64,000 nucleotides of DNA. It comes from Oceanobacillus piezotolerans. GTDB taxonomy: Bacteria; Bacillota; Bacilli; Bacillales; Amphibacillaceae. Within the stretch, counting starts at the first letter, position 1. Each line of letters opens with the position of its first letter. A program made the position numbers and the translations under genes. Under the pieces are notes generated by a model. It saw nothing but the letters and a program-made list of their open reading frames with translations, ran no database searches and was not told the DNA's origin. Of this stretch, positions 35,538 through 46,370 are shown one piece after another. The stretch is taken from contig NZ_RCHR01000002.1 in NCBI RefSeq assembly GCF_003665065.1, positions 730,738-794,737 of the forward strand. The letters are read 5' to 3'.

Positions 35538-36413
35538 TTACGCCAGCGACCCAAATATTTTTTCTTTCAATAGCCGTCCTGTAGGCGTATCAGCTAATCC
35601 ACCTTCACCTGTTTCTCGCAAAGCAGATGGCATTGTTTTACCAATCCGGTACATCGCACCGATTACTTCATCACATGGAATCCGGCTTGTAACACCCGCT
35701 AAAGCCATGTCCGCAGATACAATTGCAAGTGCTGAGCCACCAGCATTTCGTTTTACACATGGAACTTCAACAAGGCCTGCTACAGGATCGCAAACAAGGC
35801 CAAGCATATTTTTTAATGTCATCGCAAATGCCTCTGCAGATTGCTGTGGCGTTCCTCCAGCCATCTCCACAATTGCCGCGGAAGCCATCGCTCCTGCTGA
35901 ACCTACTTCTGCTTGACAACCTCCCGCAGCGCCTGAAATAAATGCGTTGTTGGCGACCACAAATCCAAAAGCTCCTGCTGTAAATAAATAGCGTATCATC
36001 TGCTCCCTTGTCGGGTTAAGCTGATTTTTCACTGCGAATAGCGTTCCCGGAACAACTCCTGCGCTGCCCGCTGTTGGAGTAGCACAAATCGTACCCATGG
36101 CTGCATTTACTTCATTTGTTCCCATCGCTTTACTTACTGCGTCTAATAGTAAGTTACCAGATAAGGGTGTTTTTTCTTTCATATATTCTTGAATTTTGAC
36201 TGCGTCTCCTCCAGTCAAACCGGTTACAGATTTAACTCCTTTTAGGCTATCTTCAATTGCCTTTTCCATCACTTGAAGATTTCTTTCCATATCCGCGAAT
36301 ATGTCTTCTCTCGTTCTTTCTTTCACATCCATTTCTTGGCGAATCATCACTTCTGAAATCAATATGTTTTCATTTTCTGCTATCTCTACTAATTCTGCTA
36401 CGGTTCGAAACAT
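35538..36413 (-). CDS. sdaAA: L-serine dehydratase, iron-sulfur dependent, alpha subunit
   Basis: 291 residues. The iron-sulfur enzyme motifs are present: ATPTAGSAGVVPG near 110, GGCQAEVGSAGAMASAA near 165 and CDPVAGLVEVPCVKRN near 210. The conserved cysteines here bind the 4Fe-4S cluster that activates serine. With SdaAB it deaminates L-serine to pyruvate and ammonia. It follows sdaAB by 15 bases. In this location it is the exit of the glycine/serine pathway encoded upstream. Confidence 0.94.
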   Translation of the reverse strand: MFRTVAELVEIAENENILISEVMIRQEMDVKERTREDIFADMERNLQVMEKAIEDSLKGVKSVTGLTGGDAVKIQEYMKEKTPLSGNLLLDAVSKAMGTNEVNAAMGTICATPTAGSAGVVPGTLFAVKNQLNPTREQMIRYLFTAGAFGFVVANNAFISGAAGGCQAEVGSAGAMASAAIVEMAGGTPQQSAEAFAMTLKNMLGLVCDPVAGLVEVPCVKRNAGGSALAIVSADMALAGVTSRIPCDEVIGAMYRIGKTMPSALRETGEGGLADTPTGRLLKEKIFGSLA

Positions 36414-36428
36414 ATAAATTCCTCCTCT

Positions 36429-37094
36429 TTAACTAGCAATCATCGACACTTGAATGATATTCTGGGCTTTGTTTAGTTCATCCATCACATCTTCCCCAAC
36501 ATTTTGGTCTGTTTCAATAACCATTAATGCTTCCTTGCCAAGGTCTTTCCGGTTTACTTCCATATGCCCAATATTTATTTTGTGTTTGGATAAAATAGTT
36601 GCAACGGAGGCTATCGCACCAAAGCGATCGTTATGTGTGACAAGGATTGCTGGATGATTTCCAGACAAACGCAGTTCAAAGCCATTTAATTCGGTGATTT
36701 CCACTTTTCCGCCACCAATAGATATTCCCACTAACTCTATCTGATTTTCCTCATTGCCAATAATTAAACGAGCAGTGTTTGGATGGCTTACTGCGCTTGT
36801 ATCTTCAATAAATTCGATGCTTAATCCACGTTCTTTTGCTATTTCAAGTGCTTTACTCATTCTGGGATCATCTGTTTCAAAACCGAGTAATCCTCCAGCG
36901 AGGGCAAAGTCTGTCCCATGGCCTTTATACGTTTTAGCAAACGACTCATATAAATGGATTTTTGCAAAGCTCGGTTCACTGCCTAATAGATTTCGAGCAG
37001 CTTTTCCAATTCTTGCTGCTCCTGCTGTATGAGAGCTTGATGGCCCAATCATTACCGGACCGATAATGTCAAATACTGAATTATATTTCATCAT
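36429..37094 (-). CDS. sdaAB: L-serine dehydratase, iron-sulfur dependent, beta subunit
   Basis: 221 residues. It begins YNSVFDIIGPVMIGPSSSHT, the catalytic/regulatory start of the beta subunit, and ends with an ACT domain (about 145-221, HPAILVTHNDRFGAIASVA) that may sense serine. It forms the two-part serine dehydratase with SdaAA. AGGAGGCCC lies upstream of the ATG on the minus strand. purU lies 97 bases upstream on the same strand, so cotranscription is possible. Confidence 0.93.
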   Translation of the reverse strand: MMKYNSVFDIIGPVMIGPSSSHTAGAARIGKAARNLLGSEPSFAKIHLYESFAKTYKGHGTDFALAGGLLGFETDDPRMSKALEIAKERGLSIEFIEDTSAVSHPNTARLIIGNEENQIELVGISIGGGKVEITELNGFELRLSGNHPAILVTHNDRFGAIASVATILSKHKINIGHMEVNRKDLGKEALMVIETDQNVGEDVMDELNKAQNIIQVSMIAS

Positions 37095-37191
37095 ACAGGG
37101 CCTCCTTTTGATAAATTTCCGGAAAACAAAGAAACAAAAGCTGGATATATATAAAAGATATTAAATGCAGCCTATCTAATATACTATTACC

Positions 37192-38052
37192 TTATTGAAA
37201 TATGATAGTTTTATTACCATGTACGAGAACTTTATCTTCCACATGCCAAGAAACAGCTTGAGCAAGTACCCTTCTTTCCACATGACGTCCAGCAACCTTT
37301 AAATCTTCTGCTGTATATTGATGATTAATCCGCTGGACATCTTGCTCAATAATTGGCCCTTCATCAAGATCATTGGTAACATAATGTGCCGTTGCACCTA
37401 TTAATTTCACTCCTCGATTATACGCCCTTACATATGGATTTGCACCAACAAATGCTGGCAAGAATGAATGGTGAATATTTATAATTTTATTGTGGTAATT
37501 AGAAATAAATTTTGGGGAAAGAATTTGCATATACCTGGCCAGAACGATGAAGTCTACCTTCCCTTTCAGTAGTTCTAACGCTTTTTGTTCGGCATTTTCT
37601 TTTGTATCTTTTGTTAATGGAATATGATAATAAGGGATTCCATAACTCTCCACTACTTCTTTTAAATCTGCATGATTACTAATAACTAAAGGTATATCAA
37701 CTGGAATTTCATTCGTTTTCCATCTCCAAATGAGCTCCATCAGACAGTGATCCGCTTTCGACACGAAGATAGCCATCCGCTTTCTTTTTTCTTTCGTGCT
37801 CAGCCACCATTCCATTGAATAATCCTTTGCCAACTCGTGGAGATCTTGTTCCAATTTTTGTATGGTTTGGCTTTCCACATCAAATTCAATTCTCATAAAA
37901 AAGATACCAGTTCGCGGATCTGTGGTGTGTTGGTCAATATCAATAATATTAGCTATATGTTCTGTTAGAAAATTAGTCACAGTGGAGATAATACCTGGTT
38001 TTTCTGGGCAAGTAATTAATAATGTAGCGGAACTCCCATTCTCCGTTTCCAT
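37192..38052 (-). CDS. purU: Formyltetrahydrofolate deformylase
   Basis: 286 residues. An N-terminal ACT domain (LLITCPEKPGIISTVTNFL) is followed by a formyltransferase-fold domain with NIHHSFLPAFVGANPY and the late catalytic Asp in TNDLDEGPI. PurU hydrolyses 10-formyl-THF to formate plus THF. Next to the glycine cleavage genes this would recycle THF when large amounts of C1 units are generated, as in betaine or sarcosine breakdown. The ATG at 38052 is preceded by GGAGGGGGAG; the longer frame to 38085 would overlap it. Confidence 0.93.
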   Translation of the reverse strand: METENGSSATLLITCPEKPGIISTVTNFLTEHIANIIDIDQHTTDPRTGIFFMRIEFDVESQTIQKLEQDLHELAKDYSMEWWLSTKEKRKRMAIFVSKADHCLMELIWRWKTNEIPVDIPLVISNHADLKEVVESYGIPYYHIPLTKDTKENAEQKALELLKGKVDFIVLARYMQILSPKFISNYHNKIINIHHSFLPAFVGANPYVRAYNRGVKLIGATAHYVTNDLDEGPIIEQDVQRINHQYTAEDLKVAGRHVERRVLAQAVSWHVEDKVLVHGNKTIIFQ

Positions 38053-38553
38053 TGCTCCCCCTCCATATTCAGCTGTACTTATCAATTTCGCACATGCTTT
38101 TTTTAGAGCTTATTGATAACACACAAATAAGATAAACTATTGACTAATTCAATTCAGTATTTAATGGAACAAAACCGCTACGGAAATACACTACGCTGGT
38201 ATGGTGCTATAAAGAAAACACAACTCATCATAAGGAGTGATTGTAGCGAAGAGCAGTGTCGATTCCTCGAAAAAGAAAGACACTTTTTCTTCGTGCGATG
38301 AATCGCTGCCGAAGCTTTCATTGTCCTGCGGGAAAAGCAACAAGCGAAGACCCCGCAGGAAGTGCGAAAGGTTCAAAGGCTAAGTTCACCCCGCCCTTAT
38401 GTCTTCGCCTTTGTGACCAACATCCTGTTGGCCCGAGGAAATATTTCCAGTGTGTTTTCGGTGTTACACAATAAACTAGTTTAAATCCAGTTATTTAGCA
38501 GTGTCTATCTACTGCCACAACTAAAAACAGCTATTATCCTATAATGCTAGATT
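38053..38553. other. Spacer holding a GC-rich dispersed repeat
   Basis: 500 bases between lpdA and purU. The segment at 38310-38390 is a GC-rich dispersed repeat (see the separate entry). No gene is evident; the ATG-started frames of about 70 codons here run through the repeat. Confidence 0.5.
38310..38390 (+). repeat. GC-rich Bacillaceae dispersed repeat, copy A
   Basis: Contains TCCTGCGGGAAAAGCAAC, then CGAAGACCCCGCAGGA, whose ends are complementary (TCCTGCGGG / CCCGCAGGA) and can form a hairpin. It resembles the inverted copy at 46511-46646. Elements of this kind recur in many alkaliphilic and halophilic Bacillaceae genomes; the function is unknown. Confidence 0.6.
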
Positions 38554-39954
38554 CTAAGCATGGATTTCTATTCCATCAACTGCTAATGCTGCTTCGCCAA
38601 TAGCTTCCGATAATGTTGGATGAGGATGAATCGTATGAGCAATATCCATGGATGTTGCACTTAATACGTGCGCTAAACCTGCTTCCGTGATCATATCGGT
38701 GACATGCGGACCTACCATATGCGCTCCTAATAGCTTATTAGATTCTTCTTCAACTATTAACTTGACGAATCCATCTGATTCACCATAAACAAGCGCTTTT
38801 CCTATTGCCCGGAATGGGAATTTCCCTACTTTCACTTGATAGCCCTTCTCTTTTGCAGCCTCTTCTGTTAGTCCTACACTCGCTACTTCCGGATTACTGT
38901 ACGTGCATCTAGGAACGATCGTATAATCGAGTAGTGCAGGATTATTTCCCGCTATATGTTCAATTGCAATTAGACCTTCATGTGAAGCAACATGAGCAAG
39001 CTGCAACCCACCAATCACATCACCAATGGCATAAATATTATTTTCATTTGTTTGATAGTATTGGTTCGTTTGAATAGAACCTCGGTTTATTTCAATTGTT
39101 GTATTCTCAATACCAAGTCCATCCGTGTTAGATAAACGACCGACAGATACAAATAATTTATCTGCTGAGAAGTGTGTTTCCCTGCCCTTATGTTCTGCTT
39201 TAATCGAAACACTATCTGCTTTCTCTAATGTTTCAGATAGCACCTTTGCACCTGTTACAATTTTAACCCCTTTTTTCTTCATCAATCTTTGTACCTCTTT
39301 GGAAATATCTTTATCTTCTGTAGGCAAAATTCGGTCGGCATATTCAATTACAGTTACTTTTAAGCCAAAGTCAGAAAGCATCGATGCCCACTCTATTCCA
39401 ATGACACCTCCGCCGACTATGATGATGGATTCGGGCAACGCCTCTAATTTCAATGCTTCATCTGAAGTTAATACATATTCGCCATCTGCTTCCAGTCCTG
39501 GAAGTGTTCTTGGACGGGAACCTGTCGCAATGATAATATTTTTGGCACTTAGTATATGCTGCTTTTCTTCATCATTCTTATAAACAGCTACATCTCTTGA
39601 TCCTAGAAGAGTTCCTGTTCCCTCAAATACATCGATTTCCCCTTTTTTCATTAGATGTTGAATTCCTTTTAATAAACGGGTCACTATTTCTTCTTTTCGG
39701 GATTGTACCTTCGCAAAATCAAGTTCAACTTCAGGAGCAATCACACCATATTTTTCTCCATTTTTTGTATTCGCATAAACTTCCGCACTTCTTAATAAAG
39801 CTTTACTTGGAATACAACCAGCATGAAGGCATGTTCCACCTAATTTTTCTTTTTCCACGATTGCTGTTTTTAAGCCTAATTGAGTGGCACGAATAGCTGT
39901 TACATATCCTGCTGGTCCGCCACCAATGATAATCACATCATACTCCTCTTTCAT
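38554..39954 (-). CDS. lpdA: Dihydrolipoyl dehydrogenase (glycine cleavage L-protein)
   Basis: 466 residues from the preferred ATG. It has the FAD motif IIGGGPAGYVTA, the redox disulfide GGTCLHAGCIPSK (Cys42 and Cys47), the NAD motif IIVGGGVIGIEWA near 180 and the C-terminal His-Glu pair in HPHPTLSEA. It reoxidises dihydrolipoyl groups with NAD. The gene follows the glycine cleavage genes and the hesB-like gene, so it probably serves as their L-protein; participation in other 2-oxoacid complexes cannot be excluded. The ATG at 39954 has AGGAGAGG 6 bases upstream. Confidence 0.92.
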   Translation of the reverse strand: MKEEYDVIIIGGGPAGYVTAIRATQLGLKTAIVEKEKLGGTCLHAGCIPSKALLRSAEVYANTKNGEKYGVIAPEVELDFAKVQSRKEEIVTRLLKGIQHLMKKGEIDVFEGTGTLLGSRDVAVYKNDEEKQHILSAKNIIIATGSRPRTLPGLEADGEYVLTSDEALKLEALPESIIIVGGGVIGIEWASMLSDFGLKVTVIEYADRILPTEDKDISKEVQRLMKKKGVKIVTGAKVLSETLEKADSVSIKAEHKGRETHFSADKLFVSVGRLSNTDGLGIENTTIEINRGSIQTNQYYQTNENNIYAIGDVIGGLQLAHVASHEGLIAIEHIAGNNPALLDYTIVPRCTYSNPEVASVGLTEEAAKEKGYQVKVGKFPFRAIGKALVYGESDGFVKLIVEEESNKLLGAHMVGPHVTDMITEAGLAHVLSATSMDIAHTIHPHPTLSEAIGEAALAVDGIEIHA

Positions 39955-40034
39955 AGGAATCCTCTCCTTCAAGATTGGTAACTACTTCAAAATATGGCGA
40001 AACATTCGGCGCATAATTGCCGACTATATGATTG

Positions 40035-40340
40035 TTAATCAAATTCTATGGCACATGCACTTGATTCGAAACTTTCCCCAACAAGAAAGCCTTGCTCAGC
40101 GTTATAATCGACTTGCGTTTCTTCGTCTAAATAGCGCTTTGTAAAACGGTCTATGCGGATTTGAATTCCATCATATTCAATCACAGTATCATTGGGCCGT
40201 AACTCATCGAAAACAAGCTTAAATTTCACAGACATTCCACAGCCACCAGCTACGTCAGCATCAATTCGAGGATATTGCTCTTCTTTTATCTCTGTTTTGT
40301 TTAGCTTATCTAGCGCTGATTTTGTTAACGTAATAACCAA
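40035..40340 (-). CDS. HesB/IscA-like (iron-sulfur biosynthesis domain) protein
   Basis: 101 residues. It matches the HesB/YadR/IscA beta-barrel fold (VITLTKSALDKL at the start, GGCGMSVKFKLVFD near 42, IDRFTKRYLDEETQVDY near 73). Classical A-type carriers have three cysteines; here one lies in GGCG and one in SACAIEF, and the usual CGCG tail is missing. It may be a divergent carrier or a non-cluster YneR/YqkB-like protein. I chose the TTG at 40340 because AAGGGGGT lies 7 bases upstream; the longer open frame has no ribosome binding site. It lies between gcvPB and lpdA, within the same transcription unit. Confidence 0.75.
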   Translation of the reverse strand: MVITLTKSALDKLNKTEIKEEQYPRIDADVAGGCGMSVKFKLVFDELRPNDTVIEYDGIQIRIDRFTKRYLDEETQVDYNAEQGFLVGESFESSACAIEFD

Positions 40341-40533
40341 TGAACCTACCCCCTTCTGCCCAATTCTAATAACACTGCTATATTGCTGAAAAAAACTCGC
40401 TCTACTTTCTAGATAGAAAGAAAAGAATAGCTTATTTTGCTCCTCATACACGCTATTAAATAAAGCGCTATCTTTATGGAGCATGAATGTAAGCCATTTG
40501 GCAAGAGAGCATCTCGTCAATGGCTATTTCCCC

Positions 40534-42030
40534 TTAAGATTTCACTGTCTGTTTCTCTTTCTCTGAATCCTTCTCTTTGGTATAGCGAACAACTGGTTTT
40601 CTTGCTGCTTGAACCTCATCCAATCGGCCAACAACAGTCGTATGCGGTGCATCCAGAACAATGTCCGGATTTTCTTCTACTTCTTTGGCAATTTGGATCA
40701 TGGCGTCTGCAAATGCGTCCATCGTTTCTTTTGATTCCGTTTCCGTCGGCTCAATCATTAATCCTTCCTCAACATTTAGAGGGAAGTAGATGGTTGGCGG
40801 ATGGTAACCAAAATCAAGCAGGCGTTTTGCCATATCCAGCGTACGCACGCCAAGTTTCTTTTGTCTAGATCCAGATAGAACAAATTCATGCTTGCAAAGC
40901 TGTGTATATGGTGAATCGAAATGTTCCTCAAGTCTCTTGCGAAGGTAGTTTGCATGAAGGACGGCTCCTTCAGATACTTGACGTAACCCTTCCGTTCCCA
41001 TTGTACGAATATAAGTGTATGCACGGACTAAAATACCAAAGTTTCCATGATATCCTTTTACACGGCCAATCGATAATGGGTAGTTAGAATTCAATACATA
41101 CTTCTCTCCATCTTTTTCGATACGCGGTACTGGGAGATAAGGAATGAGATTCTCTTTCACACCAACTGGTCCAGCCCCGGGTCCACCGCCACCATGCGGG
41201 GTTGTAAAAGTCTTATGGAGATTTAAGTGCACGATATCAAATCCCATAGCACCTGGTGTTGTTTTTCCTAAAATCGCATTCGCGTTTGCACCATCATAAT
41301 ATAGCAGGCCGCCAGCTTCGTGAACCACTGCTGCAATCTCTTCAATTTCCGTTTCAAAAAGTCCAAGTGTGTTAGGGTTTGTTAACATTAATGCGGCTGT
41401 ATCACTATCTAGATATTTCTTTAATTCTTCCAAATCTACTAACCCATCCTTATTAGATGGAATTGTAGTCGTTTCAAATCCGGCAACAGATGCACTTGCA
41501 GGGTTCGTTCCATGTGCGGAATCAGGGACAAGTACCTTTTTCCTGTTTTCTCCATTTTTCTCATGATACGCTTTCACCATCATTAAACCGGTCCATTCCC
41601 CCTGCGCACCCGCAGAAGGCTGTAAGGAGATTGCGTCCATACCAGTGATGACAGCTAATTCTTCTTGTAAGTTATAGAGAAGTTCTAAAGCTCCTTGTGC
41701 TGTTTCCGGCTGCTGATATGGATGAATTCGGCTGAATCCTGGAAGACGGGCAATATCTTCATTTATTTTTGGATTATATTTCATCGTACAAGATCCTAGT
41801 GGATAAAAGCCGTTATCAATTCCATGGTTTTTATTTGATAAAGCTGTATAGTGGCGAACGAGCTGAAGCTCAGAAACCTCTGGAAGATCTGCTGCGTCTT
41901 CTTCGTCACGAATTAAATGCTTTGGTAATTTTGACTCTAAATCAATACTTTCCACATCACTCTCAGGAAGGCTGTATCCTACCCGACCTGGACGACTGAT
42001 TTCAAAGATAAGATCATTATATTCAACCAT
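40534..42030 (-). CDS. gcvPB: Glycine dehydrogenase (decarboxylating) subunit 2 (P-protein)
   Basis: 498 residues, the C-terminal half of the split P-protein. The PLP-binding lysine lies in [19 protein letters not shown] (about Lys273). It decarboxylates glycine and passes the aminomethyl group to the lipoyl arm of GcvH, together with GcvPA. The start overlaps the gcvPA stop by eight bases, suggesting tight coupling. It ends in a Lys/Glu-rich tail. Confidence 0.96.
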   Translation of the reverse strand: MVEYNDLIFEISRPGRVGYSLPESDVESIDLESKLPKHLIRDEEDAADLPEVSELQLVRHYTALSNKNHGIDNGFYPLGSCTMKYNPKINEDIARLPGFSRIHPYQQPETAQGALELLYNLQEELAVITGMDAISLQPSAGAQGEWTGLMMVKAYHEKNGENRKKVLVPDSAHGTNPASASVAGFETTTIPSNKDGLVDLEELKKYLDSDTAALMLTNPNTLGLFETEIEEIAAVVHEAGGLLYYDGANANAILGKTTPGAMGFDIVHLNLHKTFTTPHGGGGPGAGPVGVKENLIPYLPVPRIEKDGEKYVLNSNYPLSIGRVKGYHGNFGILVRAYTYIRTMGTEGLRQVSEGAVLHANYLRKRLEEHFDSPYTQLCKHEFVLSGSRQKKLGVRTLDMAKRLLDFGYHPPTIYFPLNVEEGLMIEPTETESKETMDAFADAMIQIAKEVEENPDIVLDAPHTTVVGRLDEVQAARKPVVRYTKEKDSEKEKQTVKS

Positions 42031-43375
42031 TTACAACCGCCTCCAAACATTCTACAAATTGATCAATCTCTTCTTTTGATCGCTGTTCGGTTACTGCAAT
42101 CAGCATTTGTTTCTGTTCACCATACGCTTCCCCTAAGTCATAGCCGCCAATAATACCGGATTCGAGAAGTTTTTCGTTGACTTCTTTAACTGGAAGTGGA
42201 AGTTCAACAACAAATTCATTAAAGAATGCGGATTTATTTTTGACAATAAAGCCTTTACTTTGAAGGAGATTTGCCATATAGTTCGCTTTCTCAAAATTTT
42301 GCTGTGCCATTTGTCGGATTCCATGCTTTCCTAATGCTGTCATACAAACGGCAGAAGCAAGTGCGTTTAATGCCTGATTGGAACAAATATTGGAGGTCGC
42401 TTTATCACGACGAATATGCTGTTCTCGTGCTTGTAATGTCAATACAAAGCCACGGTTGCCTTGGTCATCATTTGTTTGACCTACAATTCTTCCAGGTATC
42501 TTGCGCATAAACTTCTTATCCACTGCAAAATATCCGCAGTGTGGACCACCAAAGGCCATTGGAATTCCTAGTGGCTGCATATCACCGACAACCATATCGG
42601 CACCTAGTTTACCAGGCGATTGTAAAAGTGCTAGTGCTAGTGGGTTAGCACTAACTATAAATAACGCACCCTGTTCATTTGCGTATTTTTTTATTTCTGC
42701 CAAATCTTCAATGGAGCCAAAGAAGTTTGGATATTGAATAATCACAGCTGCAGTGTCTTTACCCAATTGCGATTGCAATTGCTTTAAGTCTGTAATATCT
42801 GTATCAAGACCCACTTCTTCCACTGCATAGCCTTGGCCTTTTGCAACCGTATTTAAAATCGCACGGGATTCAGGGTGTACACCTCTAGATACAAGAACTT
42901 TGGAACGCTTTTTAGAAGCAACAGCAAGTGAAGCAGCTTCCGCTAGAGATGTAAAACCGTCATACATGGAAGAGTTGGCTACATCCATTCCAGTAAGTTC
43001 ACAAACCATGGTTTGGAATTCAAACATAGCTTGCAATTCTCCTTGGCTAATTTCTGGTTGATATGGTGTGTATGCAGTATAAAATTCAGATCGTGAAATC
43101 ATATGATCGACAACACTTGGAATGTAGTGGTCATACGTACCCGCGCCAAGGAAGGTTGAATATTGATCTGCGTTAATATTTTTTGCTGACATTTTATTTA
43201 ATTTTTTTCTAAGAACAGGTTCAGGGTCTGCTTCTGGGATGTCAAGCTCCCCTTCTAATCGAATGTTAGACGGAATGTCTGCAAATAAATCTTCCACTGA
43301 GGAGACATTTAAATATTCCAACATTTCTTTTTGATCTTGCTCTGTATCCGGAAGATATCTATACGTATTGGTCAT
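42023..43375 (-). CDS. gcvPA: Glycine dehydrogenase (decarboxylating) subunit 1 (P-protein)
   Basis: 450 residues from ATG 43375, close to the usual GcvPA length. It begins [15 protein letters not shown] and has [19 protein letters not shown] near 75, the landmark of subunit 1. It forms the alpha2-beta2 P-protein with GcvPB. The ATG at 43375 is chosen because AAGGAG ends the preceding gcvH gene 9 bases upstream; the longer open frame to 43420 lies inside gcvH. Gene order gcvH-gcvPA-gcvPB without gaps implies one transcript. Confidence 0.95.
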   Translation of the reverse strand: MTNTYRYLPDTEQDQKEMLEYLNVSSVEDLFADIPSNIRLEGELDIPEADPEPVLRKKLNKMSAKNINADQYSTFLGAGTYDHYIPSVVDHMISRSEFYTAYTPYQPEISQGELQAMFEFQTMVCELTGMDVANSSMYDGFTSLAEAASLAVASKKRSKVLVSRGVHPESRAILNTVAKGQGYAVEEVGLDTDITDLKQLQSQLGKDTAAVIIQYPNFFGSIEDLAEIKKYANEQGALFIVSANPLALALLQSPGKLGADMVVGDMQPLGIPMAFGGPHCGYFAVDKKFMRKIPGRIVGQTNDDQGNRGFVLTLQAREQHIRRDKATSNICSNQALNALASAVCMTALGKHGIRQMAQQNFEKANYMANLLQSKGFIVKNKSAFFNEFVVELPLPVKEVNEKLLESGIIGGYDLGEAYGEQKQMLIAVTEQRSKEEIDQFVECLEAVVNG

Positions 43376-43376
43376 G

Positions 43377-43772
43377 TTATTCTGCTCCTTCACTAACAAA
43401 TGCTTGGTATTCTTCCTCATTCAACAACGATTCCAACTCTTCTGGGTTAGATAATTCTACTTCTACTAACCATCCCGCATCATACGGTTGTTCATTAATT
43501 GTCTCAGGGGCATCTTCTAACTCTTCGTTCACACGAACAATGACGCCTGATACAGGAGAATAAAGGTCAGAAACTGCTTTAACCGACTCAATGGAACCCA
43601 TAAATTCATTTGCAGTGACTTCATCATCTACTTCTGGATTTTCAACAAAGACGATATCACCCAACTCCTTTTGGGCATAATCAGAGATTCCAACTCTGAC
43701 ACGGCTTTCGTCTAACTTTAAGACCCACTCATGTTCTTTACTGTATAGTAAACTAGCAGTTGTATTTGTCAT
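43377..43772 (-). CDS. gcvH: Glycine cleavage system H protein
   Basis: 131 residues. The lipoyl-attachment lysine is Lys65 in [18 protein letters not shown]. It shuttles the aminomethyl group between P-, T- and L-proteins. Bacillus usually keeps gcvH apart from gcvT-gcvPA-gcvPB; here it is inside the operon between gcvT and gcvPA. Its last codons supply the gcvPA ribosome binding site. A 170-base spacer separates it from gcvT. Confidence 0.96.
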   Translation of the reverse strand: MTNTTASLLYSKEHEWVLKLDESRVRVGISDYAQKELGDIVFVENPEVDDEVTANEFMGSIESVKAVSDLYSPVSGVIVRVNEELEDAPETINEQPYDAGWLVEVELSNPEELESLLNEEEYQAFVSEGAE

Positions 43773-43943
43773 TTCTCTTCTTCCCTTCGATCTATTATTT
43801 TTAGAAGGAAGGAGATTCAGCTAATTTATCATCCATATGAAAATTCAAACTTTGCTAAATCCCATTCCCAAAGGTAGTTAAGACACGGGTTTATAAGACT
43901 TTGGATATCACTAAATAAACGCAATCTTGTATAGATAAACTAT

Positions 43944-45056
43944 TTATCCTTTTTTATAAAAGGGTGTCTTAACAACTACTGCGTCAATCAATTTATTACG
44001 GATTTCTATTTTTAACGGTGTATCTGGTTTAGCATGTTCCGTGGATATCATAGCAAGACCTAGATTTTTCTTTAGAGATGGAGAACGAGTACCAGATGTA
44101 ATGAAGCCAATCTCCTCTTCTCCCTCTGAAAAGACTTTATAACCGGTACGCGGAATGCCTCTTCCAGTTACTTCCACTCCCACTAATTTCCGTTTTAATC
44201 CCTCTTCTTTCTGTTTTGCAAGACTTGATTTTCCGATAAAATCACTTTCTTTGTTTGTCTTTACTGCAAAACCTATTCCAGCTTCGAGTGGACTGATATC
44301 TTTCGTCAGCTCTTGGCCATAGAGTGCTAGACGTGCTTCAAGACGAAGTGTGTCACGTGCACCAAGTCCACATGGCTTTAATCCATCTTCCTCCCCGGCT
44401 TGCAGAAGCTTTTTCCAGAGGGATTTAACATCACTATTTGCCAAATAAAGCTCAAAACCATCTTCCCCAGTGTATCCTGTACGAGAAACAAGAACGTCTT
44501 CGATTCCATCTAGATTGATATGTTGCTTGAAGCTAAATGGAGCGATTTCGCTTAAATCCAGATCTGTTAATTTTTGTAAAATATTCGCTGCCTTTGGTCC
44601 TTGGAGAGCAAGCAGTGCGGTTTCACTAGAAATATTGTTAAGGGTTACATCTCCTTTGACATGCTTCTCCATCCATTCATAGTCTTTTTCAATATTTGCA
44701 GCGTTAACTACTAACAAATATTTTTCATCCGCCAGCTTATAGACAAGAAAATCATCAATGGTACCACCATCTGGGTAACACATAGCTGTATATTGGGTTT
44801 TATTTACAGCAATTTTTGTTACGTCGTTTGTAATAAGGTAATTGATGTAACTCTCTGCATCCTTCCCCTCTACAAGCACCTCGCCCATGTGAGAAACATC
44901 AAAAAGACCGGCGTCGTTTCGAACTGCTTCATGCTCTTCTATAATGCTTGAAAACTGGACTGGAAGTTCCCATCCTCCAAAATCAATGACCTTTGCACCG
45001 TAATCCTTATATACTTCAAATAATGGTGTTCGCTTTAATGCTGCTTCAGTACTCAT
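43944..45056 (-). CDS. gcvT: Aminomethyltransferase (glycine cleavage T protein)
   Basis: 370 residues with the GcvT fold: [20 protein letters not shown] at the N terminus, [14 protein letters not shown] with the Asp needed for catalysis near residue 100, [15 protein letters not shown] near 190 and [14 protein letters not shown] near 235. It releases ammonia from the lipoyl-bound aminomethyl group and transfers the methylene to THF. It follows glyA by 63 bases. AGGGGTG precedes the ATG. Confidence 0.96.
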   Translation of the reverse strand: MSTEAALKRTPLFEVYKDYGAKVIDFGGWELPVQFSSIIEEHEAVRNDAGLFDVSHMGEVLVEGKDAESYINYLITNDVTKIAVNKTQYTAMCYPDGGTIDDFLVYKLADEKYLLVVNAANIEKDYEWMEKHVKGDVTLNNISSETALLALQGPKAANILQKLTDLDLSEIAPFSFKQHINLDGIEDVLVSRTGYTGEDGFELYLANSDVKSLWKKLLQAGEEDGLKPCGLGARDTLRLEARLALYGQELTKDISPLEAGIGFAVKTNKESDFIGKSSLAKQKEEGLKRKLVGVEVTGRGIPRTGYKVFSEGEEEIGFITSGTRSPSLKKNLGLAMISTEHAKPDTPLKIEIRNKLIDAVVVKTPFYKKG

Positions 45057-45119
45057 TTTTTTGCACCCCTGCTTTCGATTTGTTTCCTAAATTGACCCAT
45101 TATCATAGATTTTTACTCT

Positions 45120-46370
45120 TTATACATTTACTGGCTGCTGGAATATCGGATAGCTTCCGCAAATTTCTTTTGTTGTTTCTTTTGCTCTTTCAAGAACTTC
45201 CTTATCCCCTTTGCTCTTCAGCACATCAGCCATTACCTTACCGATTTTAACCATTTCATCTTCCTTCATGCCTCGCGTCGTTAATGCTGCTGTTCCGATA
45301 CGGATCCCGCTTGTAACAAACGGTTTTTCTGGATCAAATGGAATCGTATTTTTATTTGCTGTGATTCCTGCTTCCTCTAATATTTTCTCCGCTTCCTTCC
45401 CTGTTAAATTCCAAGGACGTAAATCTAAAAGGAGAAGATGATTATCGGTTCCACCAGAGACAAGGGATGCTCCCTCTTCCATTAATGTATCACCAAGAAC
45501 CTTCGCATTTTTAACAACTTGCTCGGCATATTCCTTAAAGCTTGGCTGTAGTGCCTCATTAAATGCAACTGCTTTAGCTGCAATGATATGCATTAATGGT
45601 CCACCCTGAATACCTGGGAATACAGCTTTATTGATTGCTTTTATTATCTCTTCATCATTGGTTAAAATGATTCCCCCACGAGGACCTCTTAATGTTTTAT
45701 GTGTAGTACTTGTGACAACATCAGCATAAGGGATTGGAGATGGATGAAGACCTGCCGCAACAAGTCCTGCAATGTGAGCCATATCCACCATGAATTTCGC
45801 ACCAACTTCATCTGCAATTTCTCTAAATCGTTTAAAGTCTATAATTCTAGAATAAGCACTTGCTCCTGCAATGATCAATTTTGGCTTTTCCTTTTTCGCA
45901 ATTGCTTCCACTTCATCGTAGTCAATCAATTGGGTATCTTCTCTTACACCGTAAGAAACAATATCAAACCATTTACCTGAAATACTGACAGGACTGCCAT
46001 GCGTTAAATGCCCGCCATGAGAGAGGTTCATTCCCATTACCTTGTCCCCTGGCTGAAGCAATGCATAAAAAACAGCTAAGTTTGCTTGTGCACCTGAGTG
46101 TGGTTGTACGTTGGCATATTTCGCATCAAATAGCTTCGTTAGTCGTTCAATGGCTGTGGTTTCTGCAACATCCACAAACTCACATCCGCCATAGTAGCGC
46201 TTCCCAGCATAACCTTCTGCGTATTTGTTTGTCATTACGCTTCCCATTGCCTCTAGAACATCTTCACTGACAAAGTTTTCTGATGCAATTAACTCCAGTG
46301 TTTGGAGCTGACGCTGCTGCTCATTTTCAATGGCTTTAAAAATAGTTGAATCATTTTGTTGTAATCCCAT
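45120..46370 (-). CDS. glyA: Serine hydroxymethyltransferase
   Basis: 416 residues. The PLP lysine is at about 225 in [17 protein letters not shown] context, and [20 protein letters not shown] lies near 85. It interconverts serine and glycine using methylene-THF. Being the first gene after two glycine riboswitches and directly before gcvT, it can combine the methylene-THF made by glycine cleavage with a second glycine to give serine, which SdaAAB then deaminates. A ubiquitous housekeeping copy of glyA may exist elsewhere. AAGGAGG lies 9 bases before the ATG. Confidence 0.95.
   Translation of the reverse strand: MGLQQNDSTIFKAIENEQQRQLQTLELIASENFVSEDVLEAMGSVMTNKYAEGYAGKRYYGGCEFVDVAETTAIERLTKLFDAKYANVQPHSGAQANLAVFYALLQPGDKVMGMNLSHGGHLTHGSPVSISGKWFDIVSYGVREDTQLIDYDEVEAIAKKEKPKLIIAGASAYSRIIDFKRFREIADEVGAKFMVDMAHIAGLVAAGLHPSPIPYADVVTSTTHKTLRGPRGGIILTNDEEIIKAINKAVFPGIQGGPLMHIIAAKAVAFNEALQPSFKEYAEQVVKNAKVLGDTLMEEGASLVSGGTDNHLLLLDLRPWNLTGKEAEKILEEAGITANKNTIPFDPEKPFVTSGIRIGTAALTTRGMKEDEMVKIGKVMADVLKSKGDKEVLERAKETTKEICGSYPIFQQPVNV

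Noticed and set aside
40341..40520. N-terminal extension of the HesB-like frame to a 161-residue protein
   Set aside because: The extra 60 residues lack similarity and the ribosome binding site is at the internal TTG start.
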